From positions 1-64,000 of the forward strand of contig CALWOA010000004.1 in NCBI GenBank assembly GCA_944382965.1: 64,000 nucleotides of DNA, in the 5' to 3' direction. Shown in pieces: positions 49,665-58,144 of this stretch (positions are counted from its first letter, which is position 1; each line of letters begins with the position of its first letter). This stretch comes from an uncultured Oscillospiraceae bacterium (GTDB lineage Bacteria > Bacillota > Clostridia > Oscillospirales > Oscillospiraceae). The notes below the pieces were generated by a model that had not been told where the DNA came from, searched no databases, and saw only the letters and a list, made by a program, of their open reading frames with translations. The translations under genes were made by a program, and so were the position numbers.

Positions 49665-50978
49665 ATGGAATCCATTTGGAGTGCCACCAAAAAGCTCCCC
49701 CACTATCCGCCGTTGTGGGGAGATGTGCGCACCGATGTACTGGTGATCGGCGGCGGCATGGCGGGGCTGCTCTGTGCCTACCAACTGCGTCAGGCAGGGG
49801 TTTCCTGCATCGTTGCAGAAGCGGATGTACTCGCAGGCGGCGTTACCAAAAATACCACGGCAAAAATCACGTCTCAGCATGCTCTGATTTATCGCAAGCT
49901 GATGGCTACTCTGGGCAGTGAACAAGCTGGACTATACCTGAAAGCCAACGAGGAAGCTTTGCAGACATACCGCAGTTTGTGTCAGAACATTGACTGTGAT
50001 TTTGAAAATCAAGACAGCTTTGTCTATTCCCGAACCGGTAAGGAAAAGCTGGAGGCTGAACTTTCCGCTTTGCAGCAGCTGGGGTTCCCGGCAGAGTTTG
50101 TGCAGTCCTTGCCGCTTCCCTTCCCCGTCTCCGGCGCCGTGCGCTTTCCAGATCAGGCCCAATTTCATCCGCTGAAATTTCTGTCCGCCATCACAGAGGA
50201 TCTGGCAGTTTACGAAAGCACCCCGATTCGCTATCTGGAAAAGAAAAAAGCCGTGACCGATCACGGCACAATCTATGCTGACAGCATCATCGTAGCCACC
50301 CATTTTCCCTTCCTCAACACCCACGGAAGTTACTTTATGAAGCTCTACCAGCAGCGCTCCTACGCTCTTTCCCTGGAAAATGCGCCTTCCATGACGGGAA
50401 TGTACAAAGACGAGGCTGAGGATGGTCTTTCCTTCCGCAGTCAAGGCAATGCCCTGATTTTGGGCGGCGGCGGGCACCGTACCGGCAAGCCCGGAGGCGG
50501 CTGGCAAGAACTGGAACGAATTGCCCGACAATATTATCCCCATGCTTCCATCACCCACCGCTGGGCAACGCAAGACTGTATGAGTCTGGATGGAATCCCG
50601 TATATTGGGCAGTACAGCGCCAAAACTCCGGGATTGTACGTTGCCACAGGATTTAACAAATGGGGTATGACCAGTTCCATGGTTGCGGCGCGGGTACTGA
50701 CTGACCTGATCTGCGGGAAAGGAAGTCCTCACGCTGACCTATTTTCCCCTTCCCGGAGTATGCTCCATCCCCAATTGGGCTTGAACGCTATGGAAGCTGC
50801 CAAGGATCTGCTGACCTTCTCCAAAAAGCGCTGCCCCCACATGGGCTGCGCACTCAAATGGAATCCCCAGGAGCACAGCTGGGACTGTCCCTGCCATGGC
50901 TCCCGGTTTACAGAGTCCGGAAAGCTGATTGACAACCCCGCCACCCGGAACCTGAAAAAGCAGAAATATGGCAAATGA
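49665..50978 (+). CDS. FAD-dependent oxidoreductase with C-terminal Rieske domain
   Basis: A 437-residue protein. The FAD motif is VLVIGGGMAGLLCAYQLRQAG near residue 28, followed by KNTTAKITSQHALIYRKL, a DAO-type signature. The C-terminal Rieske 2Fe-2S centre has CPHMGCALKW and CPCHGSRF, with both Cys-His pairs intact. GWQELERIARQYYPHASITHRWATQDCMSLDGIPYIG is family-typical. Electron donor and substrate are unknown. AGGAGG lies 7 nt before the ATG at 49665. Alone in its transcript. Confidence 0.9.
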   Translation: MESIWSATKKLPHYPPLWGDVRTDVLVIGGGMAGLLCAYQLRQAGVSCIVAEADVLAGGVTKNTTAKITSQHALIYRKLMATLGSEQAGLYLKANEEALQTYRSLCQNIDCDFENQDSFVYSRTGKEKLEAELSALQQLGFPAEFVQSLPLPFPVSGAVRFPDQAQFHPLKFLSAITEDLAVYESTPIRYLEKKKAVTDHGTIYADSIIVATHFPFLNTHGSYFMKLYQQRSYALSLENAPSMTGMYKDEAEDGLSFRSQGNALILGGGGHRTGKPGGGWQELERIARQYYPHASITHRWATQDCMSLDGIPYIGQYSAKTPGLYVATGFNKWGMTSSMVAARVLTDLICGKGSPHADLFSPSRSMLHPQLGLNAMEAAKDLLTFSKKRCPHMGCALKWNPQEHSWDCPCHGSRFTESGKLIDNPATRNLKKQKYGK

Positions 50979-51017
50979 CAAAATCGGCAGTTTTTCCCCA
51001 GTAAAGAATATTTCCTC

Positions 51018-51046
51018 TTGTTTTTTTCCCGCTGCGCGGTTATAAT
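51018..51046 (+). promoter_or_regulatory. Promoter of the DUF1858 gene
   Basis: TTGTTT and TATAAT with a 17-nt spacer, 31 bp before the start codon. Confidence 0.75.
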
Positions 51047-51076
51047 AGCCCAAGAAACAAATAGGAGGTCATCATC

Positions 51077-51310
51077 ATGGCTGTTAAAATTGAGAAGAGC
51101 ACCATCATCGGGGATATTCTGGACATTGCGCCGCACGCTGCTCCCCTGTTCTTTGCCATTGGTATGCACTGCCTGGGCTGCCCCTCTTCCCGGGGTGAAA
51201 CCGTTGAGGAAGCCTGCATGGTTCACGGTGTGGACTGCGAGCCTTTCCTGGCCCAGCTGAACCACTTCCTGGAGGCTTACGAAGCTTCCGAGGCAGAAAA
51301 GAACGCTTGA
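51077..51310 (+). CDS. DUF1858 redox disulfide protein
   Basis: A 77-residue protein of the DUF1858 / hybrid-cluster-protein-associated family (TIGR03980). The CxxC-like motif is in AIGMHCLGCPSSRGETVEEACMVHGVDCEPFLAQLN. Such proteins occur next to hybrid cluster or iron-sulfur proteins; here the neighbour upstream is a Rieske flavoprotein. AGGAGG precedes the ATG and a terminator follows. Confidence 0.88.
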   Translation: MAVKIEKSTIIGDILDIAPHAAPLFFAIGMHCLGCPSSRGETVEEACMVHGVDCEPFLAQLNHFLEAYEASEAEKNA

Positions 51311-51322
51311 TTGCGCCCGGCT

Positions 51323-51359
51323 ATGCCATCCCGGTTTCCTGCCGGGGTGGCATTTTTTA
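51323..51359 (+). terminator. Terminator after the DUF1858 gene
   Basis: ATGCCATCCCGG pairs with CCGGGGTGGCAT (one G-U) around a 7-nt loop, followed by six T. Confidence 0.8.
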
Positions 51360-51373
51360 TGGAGGTATCCTTT

Positions 51374-52054
51374 ATGAAAATCCCCCTTTCCAACCGTCTT
51401 TTGGCCTGCTGCAGCTTTGTCCATCCCGGTGACCGGGTGGCAGATGTGGGCTGTGACCACGGTTATCTGGGCATTCATTTGTTGCTAACCGGCATTGCCC
51501 GGTCTGTCATTGCATCCGACGTCAACCAAGGCCCATTGGACAGCGCCCGCCGCAATGCAGAAAAATACGGCGTCAGGCAAAATATCATATTTTGCTTGTC
51601 TGACGGTGTACAAAACATCCCAAAGGATTTTGACACCCTGGTTTGTGCAGGTATGGGGGCGGATACCATGATTTCCATTCTCAGTGCCGCCCCCTGGCTG
51701 AAAAGTCCCCAGTACCGACTGATTCTGCAGTGTCAAAGCAAAACCCCTGCTTTGCGCCGTTACGTAACCAATCAAGGATACCGCATCCGCCGGGAGACAC
51801 TGGCGCAGGACGGCAAGTTTATCTATCCCGTTATGGAGATCGTATATGAGCCCGGTTTTGTATTGGACGAAGCCCAGTGCTACCTGTCTCCTGCTCTGTT
51901 GGAAAGCGGTTCGGAATTGCTGATTCCCTACAGTGAACGAATACTTGCCGGTCTTCGGGAAACGGTTACGGGGCTGTCAGTCTCCGGAGGATCTGTCTAT
52001 GAACAAAAACTCCAGCTGATAGGATTGCTGGAATCTATGATGGGCTTTTCATAA
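51374..52054 (+). CDS. trmK: tRNA (adenine(22)-N1)-methyltransferase TrmK
   Basis: A 226-residue SAM-dependent methyltransferase of the TrmK/YqfN family. SAM motif I is VADVGCDHGYLGIHLL; then SDVNQGPLDSARRNAEKYG, LVCAGMGADTMISIL, and LILQCQSKTPALRRYVTNQGYRI. GGAGG lies 8 nt before the ATG at 51374. In Bacillus it pairs with the Nif3-like yqfO gene; here an LTA-synthase-like gene lies between the two. Confidence 0.93.
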   Translation: MKIPLSNRLLACCSFVHPGDRVADVGCDHGYLGIHLLLTGIARSVIASDVNQGPLDSARRNAEKYGVRQNIIFCLSDGVQNIPKDFDTLVCAGMGADTMISILSAAPWLKSPQYRLILQCQSKTPALRRYVTNQGYRIRRETLAQDGKFIYPVMEIVYEPGFVLDEAQCYLSPALLESGSELLIPYSERILAGLRETVTGLSVSGGSVYEQKLQLIGLLESMMGFS

Positions 52055-52078
52055 TCCATTACCAAAGGAGGAATTTTC

Positions 52079-53902
52079 ACGAAACAGGAAAGTACAAAAT
52101 TGGCTATAAAAGGACTGATTCAATGTCTTTATGCCGCAATAATTTGTCTGGCTGCTTTCTTTCAGCTACAGTATGCCAGCAGCGTCAAAGATGTTGTTGG
52201 AGAAGTTATCCCCCAGTATCTGGTATGGAATATCCTGCTTCTAGGGGGCTTTTATTTACTCTTGTCCGTCCCTTGGAAGCACGTCTGTACCGGGGGGATT
52301 CTGTTCAGTTTTCTCATAACCCTGCTGGGTATTGTGAATCACTATACACTAGCACTCCACGGTTCCCTTCTAACTGTAGAGCAGCTGGCCAATACCCGCA
52401 CCGCGCTTTCCGTTATCGGAAGTTATAACTTGTTTGCTTCCCATCTTTTGCCTGGATTCTTTCTCCAGATTGGTTTCTTTCTGGGCTGCGTTCTTTTGTC
52501 CCTGGGTGAATATTTTCTGTGCGAACGCCGCTTTCCTTCCCATCGCTGGGAGCGGCGCGTGCGAATTGGTGTGTCTTTTACGCTGATTCTGATTGCGGCA
52601 TTCTTGTTTGGCAGCAGTAAAGCGACCCCCTACTTGAAAACAGTGCGCAATTCTTGGGAGCCAAGCACCACCGTACAATGTCATGGATATCCTTTGATTC
52701 TCTATTCCGGAACATTGGAGTTTGAACTGCCTGTACCAAATGGTTATAGTCAGGATGCACTGTCCGCGATCCCAATGCCGGAAGTTCCCGCTTCAGAGCA
52801 AGAGCCGGCAGATATCATTCTGATTCTGAACGAAACCTTCTTTGACCCTGCTGTGGTCACGGACATTGAGACCGATAAAGACTACTTATCCTGCATTTCC
52901 AATTTGGACGGAGCTATTTTGGGTAGTGCTGTAACGAAGGTTGGCGGTGGAACCAATATTACGGAAACAGAACTGCTTACCGGAAATCCCCAGTCGGTTG
53001 TAGGTGGAACCCCTTTCAACATTCTTCATATGGAGGACACCGCCAGTATCGTCTCCCTGCTGAAAGAACAAGGGTATTACACCATTGGCACGCACTGTAT
53101 GAGCAGCGTGAATTACCGACGCTCCATTGGATATCCTGCTATGGGGTTTGATGAAATTCATTTTATTGGGGATTATGATGACCTTGAGTTCTATGATAAT
53201 CGGAAGCATTCCACTGATCAAAGTGTATACAGCAATCTGATTCGATGGTATGAAGCCGCAGCTTCACAAGAAGATCCTATTTTTGCGTACTGCCTGACCA
53301 TTCAGAATCATGGTGACTGGAATGTAAATCCTCCGGAAGACGACCTCATTCATGTGCAAAATTACGCTGATTCCAGCATGGAAGACATATTGAATGAATT
53401 TCTTTCCTGTATTTCCTTGTCTGATCAGGCATTTGTTAAGCTGTGCGAATACTTCCGCGGGGTAGACCGAAACGTAATTGTGTGTATGCTGGGCGATCAC
53501 TCTCCTTCCTTTATTGATACTATCACGACAAAGACTCTGGGAGACAGAACACAAATTGCCCAAGCGACGGTTCCTCTGATTATCTGGGCTAATTATGATC
53601 TGAATCTGGAAGAAGACCTGGGCGAGCGCTCCACAGCCGCCGTCGCACCGCTATTGGTTGAACTGGCTGGTGCTCAGAATAGCCCTTACTTTCAGTACAT
53701 CTTAAATCTAAGCCGCTCCTATCCCGTCATTACCAGCTGGGGCGAATACACGGACGCTTCTGGACAGGTATACAGCCTGGGAGATACCCCGGAAAGCGCA
53801 CCGGATATCTGGAACTATTTCTATCTGGCACATAACAACCTTTTGCCGGAAAGTATGGACGAGTGGTTCCATATCAACACCCAAACGGAGGCTTTGCCAT
53901 GA
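52079..53902 (+). CDS. LTA-synthase-family membrane sulfatase-like protein
   Basis: About 607 residues: five N-terminal membrane segments to about residue 180, then an extracellular alkaline-phosphatase-fold domain. The domain has DIILILNETFFDP, GGGTNITETELLTG (where the nucleophilic Thr is expected), AYCLTIQNHGDWNVNPP and VCMLGDHSP. Members transfer glycerol-phosphate to surface polymers. AGGAGG at 52066-52071 is followed after 7 nt by an in-frame ACG, where ATG would be expected. No ATG exists between it and the upstream in-frame stop. The next candidate is TTG at 52100 with a weak AGGAAAG. Start is thus ACG (tentative) or TTG. Confidence 0.8.
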   Translation, partial: TKQESTKLAIKGLIQCLYAAIICLAAFFQLQYASSVKDVVGEVIPQYLVWNILLLGGFYLLLSVPWKHVCTGGILFSFLITLLGIVNHYTLALHGSLLTVEQLANTRTALSVIGSYNLFASHLLPGFFLQIGFFLGCVLLSLGEYFLCERRFPSHRWERRVRIGVSFTLILIAAFLFGSSKATPYLKTVRNSWEPSTTVQCHGYPLILYSGTLEFELPVPNGYSQDALSAIPMPEVPASEQEPADIILILNETFFDPAVVTDIETDKDYLSCISNLDGAILGSAVTKVGGGTNITETELLTGNPQSVVGGTPFNILHMEDTASIVSLLKEQGYYTIGTHCMSSVNYRRSIGYPAMGFDEIHFIGDYDDLEFYDNRKHSTDQSVYSNLIRWYEAAASQEDPIFAYCLTIQNHGDWNVNPPEDDLIHVQNYADSSMEDILNEFLSCISLSDQAFVKLCEYFRGVDRNVIVCMLGDHSPSFIDTITTKTLGDRTQIAQATVPLIIWANYDLNLEEDLGERSTAAVAPLLVELAGAQNSPYFQYILNLSRSYPVITSWGEYTDASGQVYSLGDTPESAPDIWNYFYLAHNNLLPESMDEWFHINTQTEALP

Positions 53903-54690
53903 ATTGTGTAAACGACATCATAATGTTTCTGGAAACCCTGGCTCCCCGGAATATGGCAGAAAATTGGGACAATGTCGGACTGCTTTGCGGCAGTGCTGGC
54001 ACGCCTGTGACGAAAATTCTGGTAGCACTGGACCCCTTCCCGTCCGTGTGTCAAGAAGCCGCACAGCTGGGTGCTGAACTGGTAGTTACCCATCATCCGC
54101 TGATTTTTTCCCCCTTAAAGAGTATCACAGATGAATCCTCTGTAGGCCGCTGCATCCATACTTTGCTGAAAAATGGTATCAGCGCCGTCAACGCCCATAC
54201 CAATCTGGATATGGCTCCCGGGGGTGTCAACGACGTGTTGGCACAAACTTTGGGGCTGGAGGACATTTCCATTCCCTTCCCCTTTGGCCAAGATGAATCC
54301 GGGCAGCCTTATGGTCTGCTGCGGGTCGGGACAGTGCCAAGCCAGCCTGTGGACGCTTTTCTATCCCAAGTCAAAGACCGTTTGGTCTGTCCAGGGCTTC
54401 GGTATACGGATGGCGGCAAACCCGTTCACCGGGTTGCCGTTGGTGGCGGCGCCTGCGGAAGTGAATGGCTTCAGGCCGTTGAGGCCGGCTGTGATACTTT
54501 TGTTACCGCTGATGTAAAATACAACCAATTCTGGGATGCTCAGCAGGCAGGGCTGACGCTTATCGATGCAGGGCATTTCTACACCGAAAACCCTATAGTT
54601 TCGGTTTTGGCGGAAAAATTACAGTCCGTTTTCCCGGAAATTCAGGTCATCACCTCCAAAATTCACTGTGACTGCATGAAATTCTTTTGA
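53899..54690 (+). CDS. Nif3-like dinuclear metal centre protein (YqfO)
   Basis: A 263-residue Nif3/YqfO protein that forms a toroidal hexamer with a two-metal site. Metal-binding parts are VVTHHPLIFSPLKSI, NAHTNLDMAPGGVND and IDAGHFYTENPIV; GGACGSEW and ADVKYNQFWDAQQAG are typical. The ATG overlaps the stop of the LTA-synthase-like gene by 4 bp, with GGAGG 7 nt upstream. The PII-like insert of longer YqfO forms is absent. Confidence 0.92.
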   Translation: MNCVNDIIMFLETLAPRNMAENWDNVGLLCGSAGTPVTKILVALDPFPSVCQEAAQLGAELVVTHHPLIFSPLKSITDESSVGRCIHTLLKNGISAVNAHTNLDMAPGGVNDVLAQTLGLEDISIPFPFGQDESGQPYGLLRVGTVPSQPVDAFLSQVKDRLVCPGLRYTDGGKPVHRVAVGGGACGSEWLQAVEAGCDTFVTADVKYNQFWDAQQAGLTLIDAGHFYTENPIVSVLAEKLQSVFPEIQVITSKIHCDCMKFF

Positions 54691-54696
54691 AAACGG

Positions 54697-54725
54697 TTGA
54701 TTTTTGTCTTGTGCAGTGATAAAAT
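54697..54725 (+). promoter_or_regulatory. Promoter of yebC
   Basis: TTGATT and TAAAAT with 17-nt spacing, 45 bp before the start codon. Confidence 0.75.
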
Positions 54726-54770
54726 AGGTTGGATATTTTTTGAAGCAAAAACGAAGGGAAGAAGTTATCT

Positions 54771-55505
54771 ATGTCCGGACATTCCAAATGGCATAACATT
54801 CAGAAAACCAAGGGTGCACAGGACGCTAAGCGCGCTGCTGCTTTCACCAAAATCGCAAAAGAATTGATCGTCGCCGTAAAAGAGGGCGGCGGTATCACCG
54901 ACCCTGCCAACAACTCCCGTCTGGCTACCGTTATCACCAAGGCAAAGGCTGCCAACATGCCCAACGATAACATCAAGCGCTGCCTGGAGAAGGCCTCCGG
55001 TGCCGGCGGCGGCGACAACTACGAAACCATCACCTACGAAGGCTACGGCCCCGGCGGTGTGGCTGTGATCGTGGAGACCATGACCGATAACCGTAACCGG
55101 ACTGCCGGTTCCATGCGGCATCACTTTGATAAGTTCGGCGGCAACCTGGGTGCTTCCGGCTGCGTGTCCTGGAGCTTCGACAAGAAGGGTGTTCTGGTAA
55201 TCGACAACGAAGACGGCGATTACGAAGAAGATCAGGTCATGATGGATGCCATGGACTGCGGCGCAGACGATTTTGAAGCCGAGGACGATGTGTTCACCAT
55301 CTATACCACCCCCGACGATTTCAACGCTGTGGCCGATGCCATGGCTGCCAAGAACTACAAGTTTGTCTCTGCCCAGATCGAAATGGTTCCTCAGAACTAC
55401 CAAAAGCTGGAGAATGAGGAGCAGGTCAAGTTGATGGAAAAGCTCATCGACATCATGGAAGAAGACGACGACGTTCAGAACATCTGGCACAACTGGGAAG
55501 AATAA
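54771..55505 (+). CDS. yebC: YebC/PmpR/TACO1-family protein
   Basis: A 244-residue YebC protein. The start MSGHSKWHNIQKTKGAQDAK and the conserved GGGITDPANNSRLATVITKAKAANMPNDNI are family hallmarks, followed by YEGYGPGGVAVIVETMTDNRNRT. Members act on transcription or on ribosomes stalled at proline runs. Codon use is strongly biased, as for highly expressed genes. Confidence 0.97.
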   Translation: MSGHSKWHNIQKTKGAQDAKRAAAFTKIAKELIVAVKEGGGITDPANNSRLATVITKAKAANMPNDNIKRCLEKASGAGGGDNYETITYEGYGPGGVAVIVETMTDNRNRTAGSMRHHFDKFGGNLGASGCVSWSFDKKGVLVIDNEDGDYEEDQVMMDAMDCGADDFEAEDDVFTIYTTPDDFNAVADAMAAKNYKFVSAQIEMVPQNYQKLENEEQVKLMEKLIDIMEEDDDVQNIWHNWEE

Positions 55506-55514
55506 TAAAAAAAG

Positions 55515-55544
55515 CGGCCATCCCTGTTTTCATGGGGATGGCCG
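55515..55544 (+). terminator. Terminator-like hairpin after yebC
   Basis: CGGCCATCCC pairs perfectly with GGGATGGCCG across a 10-nt loop. The T-run is poor (TTGTCC), so termination may be weak. Confidence 0.6.
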
Positions 55545-55605
55545 TTGTCCCAGCCAGGATTTTGTGCTTCTGAAAACATACCTGCGAACCAGGTAAATTT
55601 TATAC

Positions 55606-55634
55606 TTGACAAAAACTGCACTACATGCTAGAAT
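55606..55634 (+). promoter_or_regulatory. Promoter of tRNA-Ser
   Basis: TTGACA and TAGAAT with a 17-nt spacer, 33 bp before the tRNA. Confidence 0.9.
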
Positions 55635-55667
55635 ACTTTGGCAATCAGATATTCTTCTTTTCGATTC

Positions 55668-55759
55668 GGAGTGATACCCAAGAGGCCGAAGGGGCTCCCC
55701 TGCTAAGGGAGTAGGTGGTCAAAAGCCACGCGAGGGTTCAAATCCCTCTCACTCCGCCA
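55668..55759 (+). tRNA. tRNA-Ser (GCT)
   Basis: A 92-nt class II tRNA with a long variable arm and encoded CCA. The acceptor GGAGTGA pairs with TCACTCC. The anticodon stem CTCCC/GGGAG encloses CTGCTAA, anticodon GCT. The T arm has GGGTTCAAATCCC. Confidence 0.96.
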
Positions 55760-55790
55760 AAACCCAACTTCTGCGGAAGTTGGGTTTTTT
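55760..55790 (+). terminator. Terminator after tRNA-Ser
   Basis: AACCCAACTTC pairs with GAAGTTGGGTT around TGCG, followed by a T-run. Confidence 0.88.
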
Positions 55791-55893
55791 ATTTTCTATG
55801 TTACGTCTTGTTTTCCAATTTCTTTACACTTTGTAATATCTGTGTCACATTACACGGATACTATTGTAGGTAAGAAGGAGGAAATATCATCCT

Positions 55894-56742
55894 ATGCATA
55901 AAAAACGCAAGAAAATTTCAATCTTTTTCTTTTCTTTGTTGCTGCTGATTCTAATTTTTTGCGGCACGCTTTTCTATTCCTTTTATATAGAGCCTTTTCG
56001 GCTGACCCTCGATACGCTTTGCCTGCAAAGCAGTCTTTCTGAGGAAATCCGGATTGTGCAGGTTTCAGATATTCAAATCAGCGATAATTATACCACAGAG
56101 CATTTTGAAAAAGTTGTTCAGGCAGTCAACCGCCAAAATCCGGATATCATTCTGTTCACGGGAGATTTATACGAAAACTACGCTCTTTATCATGATAATG
56201 AAGGATTGATTTCGCTTTTATCGGAAATGGATGCCAGATATGGAAAGTTTGCCATCTGGGGAAATCGAGACTACGGTGGTGGGGCGATCAGAGAATACGA
56301 AACCATTCTTTCTCAAGGTGGTTTTCAGTTGCTGACCAATGCCTCCGTTTCAATTCCTGTCAACGATGCGGATACAATCTTTCTGGCCGGACTGGACGAT
56401 ACCCTGCTGGGAGAACCGGACATGTCCCCAATTTTGGAGCATATGCCATCAGATGATAATACCTACACAATTCTGATGACTCATGAACCAGACCCAGCGG
56501 AGCAGTACGCCGAGCTCGGATTTGACTTGATTGTATCCGGACACAGTCATGGCGGTCAGGTAAATATTCCTTTTTTTCCCACAATGACCACAACTTTAGG
56601 AGAAAAATATATAAATGGTCTCTATCAGCTTAGTGACCAAACGCAGCTGTATGTCAATACCGGAATCGGCACCTCCCGAATCCCTGTGCGGTTCCGGGTT
56701 CCTCCGGAAATTTCACTGCTTGTGCTGGAGCCAAATTTCTAG
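55894..56742 (+). CDS. Membrane-anchored metallophosphoesterase
   Basis: A 282-residue protein with a basic N terminus and one membrane anchor (IFFFSLLLLILIFCGTLFYSF), then a calcineurin-like phosphoesterase domain. Motifs in order are VSDIQISDN, ILFTGDLYEN, WGNRDYGGG, LMTHEPD and VSGHSHGGQVNIP. The histidine of D-x-H is glutamine and the GNHD/E histidine is arginine. The other metal ligands are kept, so activity may be altered. YkuE/YaeI-like relatives act on lipids or nucleotides. AAGGAGG precedes the ATG. Confidence 0.85.
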   Translation: MHKKRKKISIFFFSLLLLILIFCGTLFYSFYIEPFRLTLDTLCLQSSLSEEIRIVQVSDIQISDNYTTEHFEKVVQAVNRQNPDIILFTGDLYENYALYHDNEGLISLLSEMDARYGKFAIWGNRDYGGGAIREYETILSQGGFQLLTNASVSIPVNDADTIFLAGLDDTLLGEPDMSPILEHMPSDDNTYTILMTHEPDPAEQYAELGFDLIVSGHSHGGQVNIPFFPTMTTTLGEKYINGLYQLSDQTQLYVNTGIGTSRIPVRFRVPPEISLLVLEPNF

Positions 56743-56778
56743 TCAATGGGAGGAGTGGGTCTGTGCAATCCATTTTCA

Positions 56779-56807
56779 TTGACAAATATCCTCGCAGGGA
56801 TTACAAT
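56779..56807 (+). promoter_or_regulatory. Promoter of metY-metA
   Basis: TTGACA and TACAAT with 17-nt spacing, 38 bp before the metY start. The leader is too short for a SAM riboswitch. Confidence 0.85.
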
Positions 56808-56845
56808 GTATCCGATATTTCAACAATTATATGAGGTGATTTCCC

Positions 56846-58129
56846 ATGGAAAAACTGCGGACAGAGACACTTTGCATTCAGGCAGGTTATAAGCCTGGCA
56901 ACGGTGAGCCCAGACAAATTCCCATTGTGCAGAGCACAACGTTCAAATATGACACTTCTGAGGACATGGGCAAGCTGTTTGATCTGGAAACCGACGGCTA
57001 CTTCTACTCCCGTCTGGCAAATCCCACCTGCGATGCAGTGGCTGCCAAAATTTGTGCCCTGGAAGGCGGCAGCGCCGCTATGCTGACCAGTTCCGGTCAG
57101 GCTGCCAATTTTATGGCTGTGTTCAATATCGCCGGCTGCGGAGATCACATCGTGGCAAGTTCTGCCATCTACGGCGGCAGCTTTAATCTGTTCGCTGTGA
57201 CCATGAAGAAGATGGGTTTGGAAACCACTTTCCTGGACCCGGACTGCACAGAAGAAGAGCTGAATGCCGCTTTCCGCCCCAATACCAAGGCGGTTTTTGG
57301 CGAAACCATCGCCAACCCGGCTTTGACCGTGCTGGACATTGAAAAATTTGCCCGGGCTGCCCATGCCCATGGCGTGCCGCTGATCGTGGACAACACCTTC
57401 GCTACCCCCATCAACTGCCGTCCCATTGAGTGGGGTGCCGATATTGTGACCCACTCCACCACCAAGTACATGGACGGTCACGCCTCTGCCATCGGCGGCG
57501 TGATTGTAGACAGCGGCAAGTTCGACTGGACAGCCCATGCCGAGAAGTTCCCCGGACTGTGTACGCCGGACGAAAGCTACCATGGCATCACTTACACCCA
57601 GCGTTTCGGACTGGAAGGGGCTTATATTACCAAGTGCACTGCCCAGCTGATGCGGGACTTTGGCTGCATCCAGTCTCCCCAGAGTGCTTTCATCCTGAAC
57701 CTGGGTCTGGAGAGCCTTCCCTTCCGGATAAGACAGCACTGCGCCAATGCTCAGGCCATTGCTGAATATCTCAGCAGCCACGAGAAGGTAAAGTGGGTCA
57801 AGTACTGCGGTCTGAAGGGCGACAAGTACTACGATCTGGCCCAGAAATATCTGCCCAACGGTTCCTGCGGCGTGGTGTCCTTCGGTCTGCACGGCGGGCG
57901 CAAAGCTGCCGAAACCTTCATGAAGCATCTGAAGCTTGGCTCCATTGAAACCCATGTAGCGGATTCCCGCACCTGCTGCCTCCACCCCGCTTCTTCTACC
58001 CATCGGCAGATGACTGACGCGGAACTGGAAGCCGCCGGTGTAGGTGCCGACCTGATTCGTCTGAGCTGCGGACTGGAAAACGTTCAGGATCTGATTGCGG
58101 ATATTGCCCAGGCTCTGGATAACCTGTAA
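56846..58129 (+). CDS. metY: O-acetylhomoserine sulfhydrylase
   Basis: A 427-residue PLP enzyme that makes homocysteine from O-acetylhomoserine and sulfide. The start RTETLCIQAGYKPGNGEPRQ, the PLP loop TSSGQAANFMAV, YGGSFNLF, and the PLP lysine K207 in HSTTKYMDGHASAIGG are typical, as is the C-terminal THRQMTDAELEAAGV. AGGTGA lies before the ATG. MetA follows 15 bp on. Confidence 0.94.
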   Translation: MEKLRTETLCIQAGYKPGNGEPRQIPIVQSTTFKYDTSEDMGKLFDLETDGYFYSRLANPTCDAVAAKICALEGGSAAMLTSSGQAANFMAVFNIAGCGDHIVASSAIYGGSFNLFAVTMKKMGLETTFLDPDCTEEELNAAFRPNTKAVFGETIANPALTVLDIEKFARAAHAHGVPLIVDNTFATPINCRPIEWGADIVTHSTTKYMDGHASAIGGVIVDSGKFDWTAHAEKFPGLCTPDESYHGITYTQRFGLEGAYITKCTAQLMRDFGCIQSPQSAFILNLGLESLPFRIRQHCANAQAIAEYLSSHEKVKWVKYCGLKGDKYYDLAQKYLPNGSCGVVSFGLHGGRKAAETFMKHLKLGSIETHVADSRTCCLHPASSTHRQMTDAELEAAGVGADLIRLSCGLENVQDLIADIAQALDNL

Positions 58130-58144
58130 GCAGGAGGTTCCAGC

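Noticed and set aside
56743..56845. SAM riboswitch or T-box before metY
   Set aside because: The promoter leaves only about 35 nt of leader, too short for either.
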